A DNA stretch of 28,829 bases from Firmicutes bacterium UBA5286 (GCA_002408465.1 DHSM01000030.1:1-28829); one strand, 5' to 3'; numbered from the stretch's first letter, positions 15,001 to 23,264 are shown. The notes: a model not told the origin generated them from the letters alone. Translations and numbers: made by a program.

Positions 15001-16325
15001 AAGGGAATAAGGTGTTTTTCTATCTGAAGCACGTAGTAAACATGTCCTTTAATAATAAGCCAAGGGTAGTTTTATCTTTAGTGGGTTTAACGGTAGGCTT
15101 GTTTATTTTCACTTTGGGGAACATCATCATTGACTCATATTATAATGATAATCTACGTTGGGCATGGCAGATGACTAATGAAACATTAGTTCTGGAAGTG
15201 CAAACAGATCATCAAGATAACCTGACAGAATTAACCCGCTTGGATAGGGAGCACCTGTTGAGTTCTGTCAGTTTAAGCTCTCCCTCAACCATTTTCATTG
15301 CTACTGGTGAAGATGGTAGTTTGTGTTCATTATCAGCTACAGTAATGGGAGTCTCAGAGCTGGATAAGATTGTTCCCATACATCACGATATTCACCATTC
15401 CATTGGCATTGGCATTGATTTGTTAAGAGGCAGATTGATTAATGCCAATGATGTGGCACTCCAAAGAAATGTTGTTGTCATAGACCAGTTTACCGAGGAT
15501 CTTCTCTTTCAAGGCAGTAATTCCCTAGGTAAGTATTTGCACTTAGACGTTGAAGTTCCAGGAATGTCATCTGTACATTCCGGCCAAGGGACAAATGCAA
15601 CGAAACGAAAACTCGAAATAATTGGGGTTATTAAGAACTCCTACGCCACTAAAGTTGAAAAAATGGAATATAGGAAGTTCGTTGCTGAAGGCGGTGTATC
15701 ATTTTTAAATACAACGATATACTGCCCTATTACTATAGTAGACATTGAAGAAGATATTGCCCCTCGCAAGCTGTTAATGTGGAACATTGAAGACAAAAAT
15801 AATTATGCTGATATGCATCAAATACTGGTTGATTATGGTCATGTTTATCGGAACGACTTTAGTTCCTATAACGTAATTACAAGGAACGATGTAATTATAG
15901 ATGTGGTCAACCAGTTGAAGCCCATGCGTTCTTTCTTAACTGTCATGCTGGTAATTATTCTATTAATCTCCGGGGTTAGTACAATGAGTACAATGTTTTT
16001 TTCAGTTAAAGAAAGAATTAATGAGATTGGAATAAAAAAAGCCTTGGGGGCAACCAAACTAGATATCTTATGCCAGTACGTACTAGAAGGCATGCTGCTG
16101 TCCTTTATTGCCGCAATTATTGCCGTGTGCTTAAGTTCTTTACTAGCCCTTATTCTGCAAAACTATTTATTTTACTCTATGCACTTGTTGTTTGAAATTT
16201 CCTTATCTCTGCGAAACCTTCTACTACCTATCCTCTTGGCGGGAATTTATGGTTTTGTTTTCAGCCTCATTCCAAGCTACTATGGAGCAAGGATAATGGT
16301 TACCCATGCCTTGAGGTTTGAGTGA
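14994..16325 (+). CDS. MacB/FtsX-type ABC transporter permease
   Basis: The 443-residue protein has one N-terminal membrane segment (about 22-45), a large extracellular MacB_PCD-like domain (about 50-310) and three C-terminal membrane segments (about 313-335, 365-395 and 405-430). The cytoplasmic motif VKERINEIGIKKALGATKLD after the second segment is the classic FtsX-fold coupling helix. ATG 14994 overlaps the ATPase stop. Such mechanotransmission transporters move substrates already outside the membrane or extrude peptides/antimicrobials; with the adaptor protein it forms a MacAB-like system. It is the last gene of cassette B. Confidence 0.9.
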   Translation: MLKGNKVFFYLKHVVNMSFNNKPRVVLSLVGLTVGLFIFTLGNIIIDSYYNDNLRWAWQMTNETLVLEVQTDHQDNLTELTRLDREHLLSSVSLSSPSTIFIATGEDGSLCSLSATVMGVSELDKIVPIHHDIHHSIGIGIDLLRGRLINANDVALQRNVVVIDQFTEDLLFQGSNSLGKYLHLDVEVPGMSSVHSGQGTNATKRKLEIIGVIKNSYATKVEKMEYRKFVAEGGVSFLNTTIYCPITIVDIEEDIAPRKLLMWNIEDKNNYADMHQILVDYGHVYRNDFSSYNVITRNDVIIDVVNQLKPMRSFLTVMLVIILLISGVSTMSTMFFSVKERINEIGIKKALGATKLDILCQYVLEGMLLSFIAAIIAVCLSSLLALILQNYLFYSMHLLFEISLSLRNLLLPILLAGIYGFVFSLIPSYYGARIMVTHALRFE

Positions 16326-16417
16326 AGTAATGTGTGAAGGAACCTCTGTGCCCCCTATATGTTAGGATAGTTGTCGTGTGGATGATATTATGTTCTTAGA
16401 AAGGTTGTGTCTACACG

Positions 16418-16650
16418 ATGGCAAAAAGAGTGTTCACAAACGAATATAAAAGGCAGATATTGGAGCAGCTGCTTCCTCCAAATAATAAGACTGTGCCTGA
16501 AATCGCAGCTTCAGAAAACATCCCTAAAACAACTATATATAACTGGGTAGCCAAGGCACGTAAAGATGGGCAGATTATCCCCAATAACAGCAACCCCTCA
16601 AATGATGGCAAGTGGAATGAGCTAGATAAGTTGCGAATTGTAATCGAGGC
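16418..16650 (+). pseudogene. Transposase OrfA fragment (IS3-like HTH)
   Basis: ATG 16418 starts a HTH protein: FTNEYKRQILEQLL, VPEIAASENIPKTTIYNWV and then KWNELDKLRIVIEA, the start of the second conserved OrfA region. The family match stops at about 16650; the frame runs on to 16801 through unrelated sequence that is antisense to an ABC ATPase fragment. The rest of the element is gone. Confidence 0.65.
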
Positions 16651-16830
16651 TTCCTGTAGGCTCATCGGCCAATATCAGTTCACAAGGCTTAATCAGAAGC
16701 CTGGCAATGGCAATCCTCTGTTGTTCCCCGCCGGAACACTTGTATACCTTTTGGTTCTCAAATCCCTTGAGTCCTACCTCTTCCAAGGCATTTTTAATTA
16801 ATGCATCCTCATCGGGAATGAACGGGATCG
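16622..16830 (-). pseudogene. ABC exporter ATPase fragment, antisense to transposase tail
   Basis: There is no start codon, but minus-strand translation is unmistakable: DALIKNALEEVGLKGFENQK, then KCSGGEQQRIAIARLLIKPC (signature motif) and ELILADEPTGSLDYNSQLI (Walker B, D-loop) ending at a TAG (16624-16622). The wording is that of MacB/LolD-like ATPases, including those next to lactococcin-972-type bacteriocin genes. Walker A is missing. The fragment lies just downstream of cassette B and is not part of its ATPase, so it is a relic of a further transporter. Confidence 0.75.
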
Positions 16831-16989
16831 TAGATACGGAACAGACTGCTTGGTGCTGAATGCTCGATTACCATGTTGGGAGTGAAGGGTATCATTATAC
16901 AGAATAGTCATTTTTTTTACTAGAAGCGTACAGATGAGACAGTCAAATGTTTATTTCACGGGGCTTCAAATGAGGGAGGCATAGGCAAT

Positions 16990-17673
16990 ATGCGAGATTA
17001 CAGTGTATTTGACATCGTAGGCCCTATAATGATTGGGCCCTCTAGCTCTCACACCGCTGGTGCGGCAAGATTGGCCAAGGTGGCAGCTACCATTGCAGAC
17101 GGAAAAATTATTAAGGCTGAGTTTTTGCTGCACGGCTCTTTTGCAGAAACATATAAAGGTCACGGTACAGACAAGGCTTTAGCCGCTGGCATTTTGGCTA
17201 TGGAACCCTGGGATGAAAGATTGAAGGACTCATTTGAAGTGGCAGCTGAGGAAGGAATAGAAATTATCTTTACTCCCACTGATCTAGGAGAAGTGCACCC
17301 GAATACAGTTAAATTTATTCTTACCAAAGACGATGGCAGTGTGGCAAACATTACAGGCTCTTCCATTGGCGGAGGCAATATACTTATTTTTGATATTGAT
17401 GGACAAGAAGTCTCTTTTACTGGCAAATATCCGACCCTCCTAGCCCAATACAGGGACTTGCCAGGCGTAATATCAAAGGTGTCTTCTGTTTTGTATGAAG
17501 AGAACATCAACATAGCCAACATGCGTGTTTACCGAAATGGAAAGGGAAAGACGGCAACAATGGCGCTGGAAGCTGATAGTATCATTACGGAAACGGTCAC
17601 GGAAAAAATTAGAAGCATCAAAGAAATGAATAGTGTACAATCCATTAATCCTATTGTGGAGGGGGTATTTTAG
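16990..17673 (+). CDS. sdaAB: L-serine dehydratase, beta subunit
   Basis: The 227-residue protein is the beta chain of the iron-sulfur L-serine dehydratase (L-serine to pyruvate and ammonia, cytoplasm). It begins with the family motif FDIVGPIMIGPSSSHTAGA (about 6-24), carries HGSFAETYKGHGTDKA and the SIGGGNI segment, and ends with an ACT domain (about 150-222: YRDLPGVISKVSSVL, INIANMRVYRNGKGKTATM), normal for the two-subunit Gram-positive form. ATG 16990 follows GGGAGG. The alpha-chain gene overlaps its stop by one base. Intact and of normal length. Confidence 0.95.
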   Translation: MRDYSVFDIVGPIMIGPSSSHTAGAARLAKVAATIADGKIIKAEFLLHGSFAETYKGHGTDKALAAGILAMEPWDERLKDSFEVAAEEGIEIIFTPTDLGEVHPNTVKFILTKDDGSVANITGSSIGGGNILIFDIDGQEVSFTGKYPTLLAQYRDLPGVISKVSSVLYEENINIANMRVYRNGKGKTATMALEADSIITETVTEKIRSIKEMNSVQSINPIVEGVF

Positions 17674-18548
17674 TGTTTGCTGCAAGCGGAGAAGAATTAG
17701 TGAGAATATGCAACGATAATCACATTCCCATATGGGAATATGCCATACGCGAAGAAGTCATACGAAGCGAAGCCAGCAGATCAGATGTAATAGAAAATAT
17801 GCGACGCACCCTCCATGTCATGATGGACTCCTCCACATATGCTCAGGATCAACAAGTTAGGTCAATAAGCGGTTTAATCGGTGGGGATGCATACAAGATA
17901 AAGATGTATGCAGACAAGGGCATAACGCTTACAGGTGACTTTCTCAATAGAGCAATGGCTAGAGCTATGTCCTCTTCGGAAGTTAATGCAGCTATGGGCA
18001 GAATTGTGGCATGCCCCACAGCAGGTTCCTGCGGGATTCTGCCGGCAGTTATTTTGTCGGCGGGGGAAAAACTCAAAAAAGCTAAAGATGAATTGTTAAA
18101 TGCCTTGTTTACCGCGGCAGGAGTAGGAATTATTATTGCAAAGAATGCCACCCTTGCTGGGGCCGAAGGAGGCTGTCAGGCAGAATGCGGTTCGGCAGCT
18201 GCCATGGCATCGGCGGCAGTTGTGGAAATGATGGGGGGAACTCCTGAACAGGCTTTAAATGCAGCGGCAATAGTTATTAAAAACATACTAGGTCTTGTCT
18301 GTGATCCGGTGGCGGGTTTGGTTGAAGTCCCTTGCGCCAAAAGAAATGTTGCCGGTACTGTCAGTGCCTTGACTACCGCAGATCTGGTGATGAGTGGGGT
18401 ATCCAGTAAAATCCCCTTCGACGAAGTCGTTGGGGCAATGTACAAAGTAGGAAGACAGATGCCTGTAGAGCTTCGGGAAACTGCTCAGGGCGGAATAGCC
18501 ATAACACCTACAGCATTAAAATTCAAAAAAGAAATATTCAAAGATTAG
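17673..18548 (+). CDS. sdaAA: L-serine dehydratase, alpha subunit
   Basis: The 291-residue alpha chain holds the [4Fe-4S] cluster of L-serine dehydratase. The cluster cysteines lie in ACPTAGSCGILPAV, GGCQAECGSAAAMASA and CDPVAGLVEVPCAKRN, all present. GTG 17673 uses the last base of the sdaAB stop, so translation is coupled, with GGAGGGGG as ribosome site. The enzyme is oxygen-sensitive in most hosts, which fits an anaerobe. No terminator is obvious before the metallopeptidase gene that follows 55 bases later. Confidence 0.95.
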   Translation: MFAASGEELVRICNDNHIPIWEYAIREEVIRSEASRSDVIENMRRTLHVMMDSSTYAQDQQVRSISGLIGGDAYKIKMYADKGITLTGDFLNRAMARAMSSSEVNAAMGRIVACPTAGSCGILPAVILSAGEKLKKAKDELLNALFTAAGVGIIIAKNATLAGAEGGCQAECGSAAAMASAAVVEMMGGTPEQALNAAAIVIKNILGLVCDPVAGLVEVPCAKRNVAGTVSALTTADLVMSGVSSKIPFDEVVGAMYKVGRQMPVELRETAQGGIAITPTALKFKKEIFKD

Positions 18549-18603
18549 TCCTTGACCAAGGGATGGGGGCTTTAACCCAGGGTGTAGCCAGGGGGGATGG
18601 TGC

Positions 18604-19317
18604 TTGAAAGGAAAGCTGGGAAAGAGAGTTATGCAGGAACTAGTAGTTGACGGCATAAAAATCTCTGTAGAAAAAAAGAAAATAAAAAATGTGTATATCC
18701 GCGTTACTCCGCCTATTGGGCAAGTAAAAATAACTGCTCCCCTCTCGGTTTCAGAAGATGCTATCTGTAAATTCGTATCTTTCCGTAGCCGGTGGATCCA
18801 TAAGCATCAGCAGAGATTTTTACAGCAGCCGGTTTCGGCCAAGGTAAAATATCTTAACGGAGAAAACCTCCTTTTGTGGGGGCAAAGCTATCCCCTGGAG
18901 GTTGTCTGTAGCGGGAGGAATGCAGTTACTTTTGCTGACCAGAAAATTGTGCTCCAAGTGAATAATGCCAGCACCCAGCAATGTGAGGCTGTTATCAATG
19001 AGTGGTACAGGGAGACATTAAAGGCGGCCATTCCCCTTGTGCTGGCAAAGTGCGAAAGGATTGTAGGCGTTAAAGCAGGGGAATCGCGAATTAAGAATAT
19101 GCGCACCCGGTGGGGGACGTGCAATATTCAAGAGAGAAGAATCTGGGTCAACCTGCAACTAGTTAAGAAGACACCAGAAGGCCTGGAGTATGTTATCACT
19201 CATGAACTGGTACATTTACTGGAGAAAGGTCACAACGATAAGTTTAAGGCATATATGGACAGCTTTTACCCTGATTGGCGCAGGGTAAAAGCTGGTTTAA
19301 ATAATATAAGCCCTTGA
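18604..19317 (+). CDS. YgjP-like zinc metallopeptidase (DUF45), copy 2
   Basis: The 237-residue protein is a full paralogue of the gene at 9704, alike along its whole length but clearly diverged at base level. It keeps MRTRWGTCN, the zinc helix ITHELVHLLEKGHND and the YPDWRRVK tail. TTG 18604 follows AGGGGGGA. The gene converges on a truncated ABC ATPase gene, and the two overlap or abut at 19308-19318, so the 3' boundary marks a rearrangement. The protein itself appears intact. Its role is unknown. Confidence 0.85.
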   Translation: MKGKLGKRVMQELVVDGIKISVEKKKIKNVYIRVTPPIGQVKITAPLSVSEDAICKFVSFRSRWIHKHQQRFLQQPVSAKVKYLNGENLLLWGQSYPLEVVCSGRNAVTFADQKIVLQVNNASTQQCEAVINEWYRETLKAAIPLVLAKCERIVGVKAGESRIKNMRTRWGTCNIQERRIWVNLQLVKKTPEGLEYVITHELVHLLEKGHNDKFKAYMDSFYPDWRRVKAGLNNISP

Positions 19318-19862
19318 CCTTTTAGGGCGCGGATGGATGCCCATAATTCACGGCAGGCAAGGACGTCTAGACCCAAAGTGGGCTCATCAAGAAACAGTAT
19401 CTGGGGGTCTGTGATCAAAGCCATGGCAACGGAGAGCCGTCTTTGCATGCCGCTGGAAAGATGTTTTGCTTTCTTCTTCTGCACATCTTCGAGTCCTAAT
19501 TGGGTTATCACTTCCTCCGCCCTTTGTCTGGCGGATTTTTTATTTTGTCCATATAATCCCGCCGTCAGTTCCAGATTTTCAATGACCGACAAGTTGGCGG
19601 CTACGGCTGTTTCCTGGGGAGAGATGTTGATTATTTCTTTGACAGCTTGGGGCTGTGCTTTGATGCTATTGCCCAGCAGCACTGCGTCGCCCCCTGTAGG
19701 CTTAATCAGGCAAGACAACATGTTAATTGTTGTGGTTTTCCCGGCACCGTTTACACCTAAAAGGGAAAACAATTCTCCTTGCTTAATGGTAAGGCTCAGA
19801 TCATCTACAGCAAGAAACTCACCGTATTTATTTGACAAGTTCATGATTGTAATCGCGTTCAT
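19308..19862 (-). pseudogene. ABC transporter ATPase, C-terminus truncated
   Basis: ATG 19862 overlaps the AbrB-type gene stop (ATGA). The protein has Walker A GVNGAGKTT, signature HLSSGMQRRLSVAMAL and Walker B ILFLDEPTLGLD, characteristic of ABC-2-associated ATPases (CcmA/NatA type). After RALKGQG the expected TTHYMEEA switch-His segment is replaced by about 14 unrelated residues read from the antisense of the metallopeptidase gene. About 100 C-terminal residues are lost and the switch His is missing, so function is doubtful. Its natural permease may be the truncated one at 22030-22584. Confidence 0.8.
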
Positions 19863-20146
19863 TCTGCATTCCCCCTCTTTTGAGCATCGAGGATATCTCT
19901 CACAAAATCCTTTTCCTGCTCCGAGGCGTCGGAAGAGGCCATAATCCGCTGGATAATCTTGACATAGACGTCATTTTTAATAATGGCTATACCCGGGAAT
20001 GGCGTATTCTCATCACCAAGGACCATCATACTGTCACCAGGCTTAATGCCAAAGAGCTCTCTGGCCTTTTTAGGAATGACAATTTGCCCTCTCTGGCCGA
20101 CCTTTACTAATCCAAATAAATGCTTGCCTTCCTTCTGTATCGCCAT
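19859..20146 (-). CDS. AbrB-family transcriptional regulator
   Basis: The 95-residue protein has a SpoVT/AbrB DNA-binding fold at its start: LVKVGQRGQIVIPKKARELF and GIKPGDSMMVLGD (about 12-45), with a helical C-terminal tail that likely dimerises. ATG 20146 has a perfect AAAGGAGG. Genes of this type commonly lead ABC-2 transporter operons, and here the ATPase start overlaps its stop, so it probably autoregulates the operon through the palindrome upstream. Confidence 0.85.
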   Translation of the reverse strand: MAIQKEGKHLFGLVKVGQRGQIVIPKKARELFGIKPGDSMMVLGDENTPFPGIAIIKNDVYVKIIQRIMASSDASEQEKDFVRDILDAQKRGNAE

Positions 20147-20175
20147 ACAATCCTCCTTTGAAATCCTTCATCCCG

Positions 20176-20224
20176 ATATGAATTACATGAAATATCATGT
20201 CATATGTGGTGGCTAACATGTCAA
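20176..20224 (-). promoter_or_regulatory. Nested palindrome and -35 box upstream of AbrB regulator
   Basis: ATATGA (20176-20181) and TCATAT (20200-20205) enclose a second inverted repeat, ACATGA-AATA-TCATGT (20185-20200). On the minus strand a perfect TTGACA (20224-20219) lies just upstream, but no good -10 box is found at 16-18 bases. The site lies 30 bases before the regulator start and is a likely operator. Confidence 0.45.
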
Positions 20225-20491
20225 TAACTTTATATAAATTAGGATGGTGCTATGCAAGGTAAGCTCATTGGTCCGCTAGAGTAACACGGTAGGTTGGTAT
20301 TTAGCTAGCTAAAGTTGAAAACCCCCTGCCATAGTGGATATATTAGGGCGGAGGATGATGACCCTTTGCATGCCAAAAACTAAGAACCCATTTTACAGAC
20401 AATATCTTCCTTTCCTCTTGTTTAACTAAGAACTGCAGGTGCAATGCCCGTTTCGTCTCGGAATCTCGGCACTCGCCGGTTATACACTTAA
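20225..20491. other. No recognisable gene
   Basis: I see nothing supportable here beyond short stop-rich frames. It probably held the missing front part of the ATPase whose last 65 codons begin at 20492. Confidence 0.4.
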
Positions 20492-20689
20492 TTAAAAGAA
20501 ATGCTAAAGGAGTATGCCAAAACCAAACTGGTCTTCCTTACCGGGCATCAATTTGATTTTTATAGCGAAATAGTAGACACCGTTTTTATTATAAAGAATA
20601 AAGGTATTATAAAGTATGATGTTGGGTCCATGGAAGGCGAAGAAAAATCTTTGGGGTGGATATATGAAAACAAAATTAAAGATGCTTAA
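20492..20689 (+). pseudogene. ABC transporter ATPase, C-terminal fragment
   Basis: The frame reads LKEMLKEYAKTKLVFLTGHQ, matching the strand and switch-His region that ends an ABC ATPase, and then FYSEIVDTVFIIKNKGII and GWIYENKIKDA, the usual tail. Walker A, signature and Walker B are absent, and a stop precedes 20492. It overlaps the start of the permease gene (ATG 20662), the normal arrangement of an ABC-2 pair. Confidence 0.65.
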
Positions 20690-21631
20690 AAATGAGGTCT
20701 TGTACTTACTCTATTCAAGATAATTTTCATTTTTTTTGTTGCGCTCATGGGAGTTCTTCTATTGAATGCATATGGTACAGTGCATGCATTAAAAAGTGCC
20801 GCCAAGCATTTTGAAAGTACCAAGCAATATTACATAAAACAGGGAGAGGACATAGAACAGGTTCTTAAACAAGATCTTAATGTTAAGCAAGAGCAAGATA
20901 TAGGTGGCGGAATAGTTACGTATGTGGATAACCCGCTTCGTTATGATTTCGAAGAGGTTAGCAGAACATTAAGTCAACTGAGACCAAAAAACCTTAGCAT
21001 AAGTATATTGGAAATGCTTACCTTCCTTTTCGGGCCATTTATTTTTGGGTTACTTGGTATTCTGCTATCCACCTATGATTTTAGATATAAAACAGTGAAA
21101 GTAAAAAGTTTAAAACAAAGTTGGCGTAGAAATATCCTCATTAAACAAATTGTAAATGTGGCAAGTGTCGCCGTTTTAGTGGTTGGACTGTTCTTAGTGT
21201 CAAGGGTTTTAAGTGAAGCTATATTTGCTTATGCAAAATCAACTGTCAGCAACGTAAATCAATATCCGCTGCCAGAGGATGCAGTTTTACAAAGCAGTGT
21301 TTTTACCAAACTTTTGGTCAGTATTTTCATAGGAGTTCTATTTTCTATTATAGGGTTTAGCTTCGGATTAGTATTTAAAAGCGCAACCCCTCCCATGGTA
21401 ATACTTGCCGTTTATAACTTCTTTGTCCCTTCCCTCGGCAAATACGACTTGAAGAATCTTGTTTCCGTTACGGGACATAGGTTTTTTGAATTTAACAGCG
21501 ATTTGTTCCGTTTGTTTCAACCTGTGAAAGTTAATAGCATTATTGCTATAGGCATCCTGCTGCTAATTGTTGCCTCCTTGGGCTTCACAAATCTGGTAAT
21601 TGCAAGAAAGCAAAGTAAGTATGTTGTTTAG
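20662..21631 (+). pseudogene. ABC-type permease with early frameshift
   Basis: ATG 20662 gives MKTKLKMLKNEVLYLLYS and then a stop at 20719. A shift near 20711-20720 restores KIIFIFFVALMGVLLLNAYG and an open frame to 21631. The protein has an N-terminal membrane segment, an outside domain of about 80 residues (TVHALKSAAKHFESTKQYY onward), and about five more segments (for example FLFGPFIFGLLGILLS, SVAVLVVGLFLVSRVL and IIAIGILLLIVASLGF), like ABC-2 permeases. An ATG at 20747 could still start a product lacking most of the first segment, so partial function cannot be excluded. Its ATPase partner is only a fragment. Confidence 0.6.
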
Positions 21632-21682
21632 CGGGGAAGTAGGCCCGAATGAATAAGAAGACGGTATTTATTATTCTTAGTC

Positions 21683-21995
21683 TAGAGAAACATTAAAGGC
21701 AGCTATTCCTCCTGTGCTGGCAAAGTGCGAAAAGGTCGTAGGTGTTAAAGCACTGGAATGGCGGGTTAAGAAGATGCGCACCCGGTGGGGAACTTGTAAT
21801 ATTCAAAAAAGAAGAGTTTGGCTTAACTTGCATCTGGTCAAGAAGGCGCCTGAATGCCTAGAGTATGTCATCATTCATGAGTTGGTACATTTGCTGGAGA
21901 AAGGTCACAACGACATATTCAAAGCATATATGGATAGGTTTTATCCCGATTGGCGAAGGGTAAAATACCAGTTAAATAACCAGTTGCTTGACTAG
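21683..21995 (+). pseudogene. YgjP-like metallopeptidase, C-terminal fragment (copy 3)
   Basis: The frame carries ETLKAAIPPVLAKCEKVVGV and MRTRWGTCN, then the HELVH zinc helix up to NNQLLD, almost identical to the end of the gene at 9704. The first 135 or so residues are absent and there is no ribosome site. Not functional as a peptidase unless fused, which it is not. Confidence 0.85.
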
Positions 21996-22129
21996 AATGA
22001 ATATCATTTAGGAGTTGCTTGCCATAGCTCTATGCCTTATCACCGCTCATTTTACTTTGAAAGGCGATCACTGCCAGTACGAAAACCGCAACGGTATAGG
22101 CCAATACCACAAGCAGGTGCGGAAGACTG
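21683..22129 (+). repeat. 447-bp direct repeat, copy 2
   Basis: This is nearly identical to 10114-10560. The left edge lies at TAGAGAAA inside the metallopeptidase gene and the right edge inside the antisense ABC permease gene. Here the permease continues past the edge, whereas in copy 1 the metallopeptidase continues past the other edge. Confidence 0.9.
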
Positions 22130-22584
22130 TCGCTGAAGTTGCCGCCTAAGACTGTCCGTATCGCCTCGACGCTATGATAAAAGGGTAGGATATCTGCCGC
22201 TTTCTTGAAAACACCGCCGATTAAATCTAGGGGAATAAACACTCCGGATAACCATCCCGCAACATTCGTGAGCAGGGCCCCACACACTCCGCCTACCGCC
22301 TTGTCGTTCATCAGGCTACCGGCTAACAAGCCTAATCCTATATACAATAACGAGGTTATTGTTGTCACTACAATAGCAGGCAAGAGGCTTACAGAAATTT
22401 CAAGACCCCATAAGCTTGCTGCTAAAAAGGTAATTGCGGCTTGTGGCGCCGTCATGGCCAGCAATGGCAGGGTGTAGCCGATTATAAAATCCTTTGAAGT
22501 CATTGGCGATGTGAATAAGCGCATTAAGAACGACGAAGTCCGATCTTTTGATAACAGCATCCCTGCAAACAACGCCATAAACAC
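22030..22584 (-). pseudogene. ABC-2 type permease, N-terminus truncated
   Basis: The 184-residue frame begins at FMALFAGMLLSKDRTSSFLM, which in ABC-2 permeases lies about 180-200 residues into the protein, and has the four to five C-terminal segments, including LSGVFIPLDLIGGVFKKAAD, the conserved end motif of the family. An in-frame stop lies a few codons before it, and there is no ribosome site, so the first half is lost. It matches the ATPase truncated at 19308-19862 in type and strand; the two may be halves of one former operon now separated by about 2.2 kb. Confidence 0.7.
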
Positions 22585-22713
22585 GGTGGTTGACTCCTAG
22601 AAACTTTCCTATCAGCTTGCCATTTCCAGACAGCTTTACATGGCGGTTCTACCTGGCGTGTAACAACAAAATTAGAGCCTGCTGCATACGGTTGATGAAA
22701 GGAGGTAGTCATT

Positions 22714-23048
22714 ATGAGACCTAAAACTCTGAATGTGTCTGTATTGTAATCTTGCTTTTAATATTAGGAGTTAATATTATGCAAACCGCAGGCGCAGATT
22801 TGTTTAATCCCAAAAAACAGGAGAGTGGTTCTAAGCCAGTTGACCAATCTAAGCAGATATATGGACCATTGAGACTTGTTGAGCCTCATGAAATTGAAGT
22901 CAATAAAGATCTTACTTATTCGAGCAGGGGAGAGAAACATCAAAGAGCAGACTTCTTACCGGGAATGTTGAATAGGAATTTTAGTGGTAAGTATTGGTTA
23001 AAGTTTAGGGCAGGATTCCCTATCGAGGTTGTTGAATATAAGCTATAA
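22714..23048 (+). pseudogene. Small secreted protein, frameshift in signal peptide
   Basis: ATG 22714 follows a perfect AAAGGAGGT and begins MRPKTLNVSVL before a TAA. One base shift near 22744 joins it to VILLLILGVNIMQTAGA, completing a signal peptide, and then to a mature part DLFNPKKQESGSKPVDQSKQ of about 80 residues ending in EVVEYKL at 23048. The excellent ribosome site on the first half argues for a recent frameshift (or a sequencing error) in a real gene. No family recognised. Confidence 0.5.
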
Positions 23049-23134
23049 AGCAAAGTAGTGGACAAAGTTAATGTAATAATAATATAGAAAACTGGAAAGC
23101 GAATAGAAAAGGGGAACTTCACATTCGGTAGAAT

Positions 23135-23264
23135 GAACCTCAATAAGGAGGCGAGGTTCCTCATAGAATTTATTCTTTCTTTTGATAGATGTAATCATGA
23201 AAAATTTGCCAACGCGAATATCCTGTATTTAATCACCACGGTAGCAAGTTTTGCTTGTTCACCG
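23135..23264. other. Two inverted repeats upstream of the amidohydrolase operon
   Basis: GAACCTC (23135-23141) pairs with GAGGTTC (23153-23159), and CGGT-A-GCAAG pairs with CTTG-TT-CACCG (23239-23264). The first may end the upstream transcript; the second lies in the leader of the amidohydrolase gene at 23295. Neither has a strong U-tract. Confidence 0.35.

Noticed and set aside
16651..16801. The continuation of the transposase OrfA frame as a longer protein
   Set aside because: The sequence after 16650 is better explained as the antisense of an ABC ATPase fragment.
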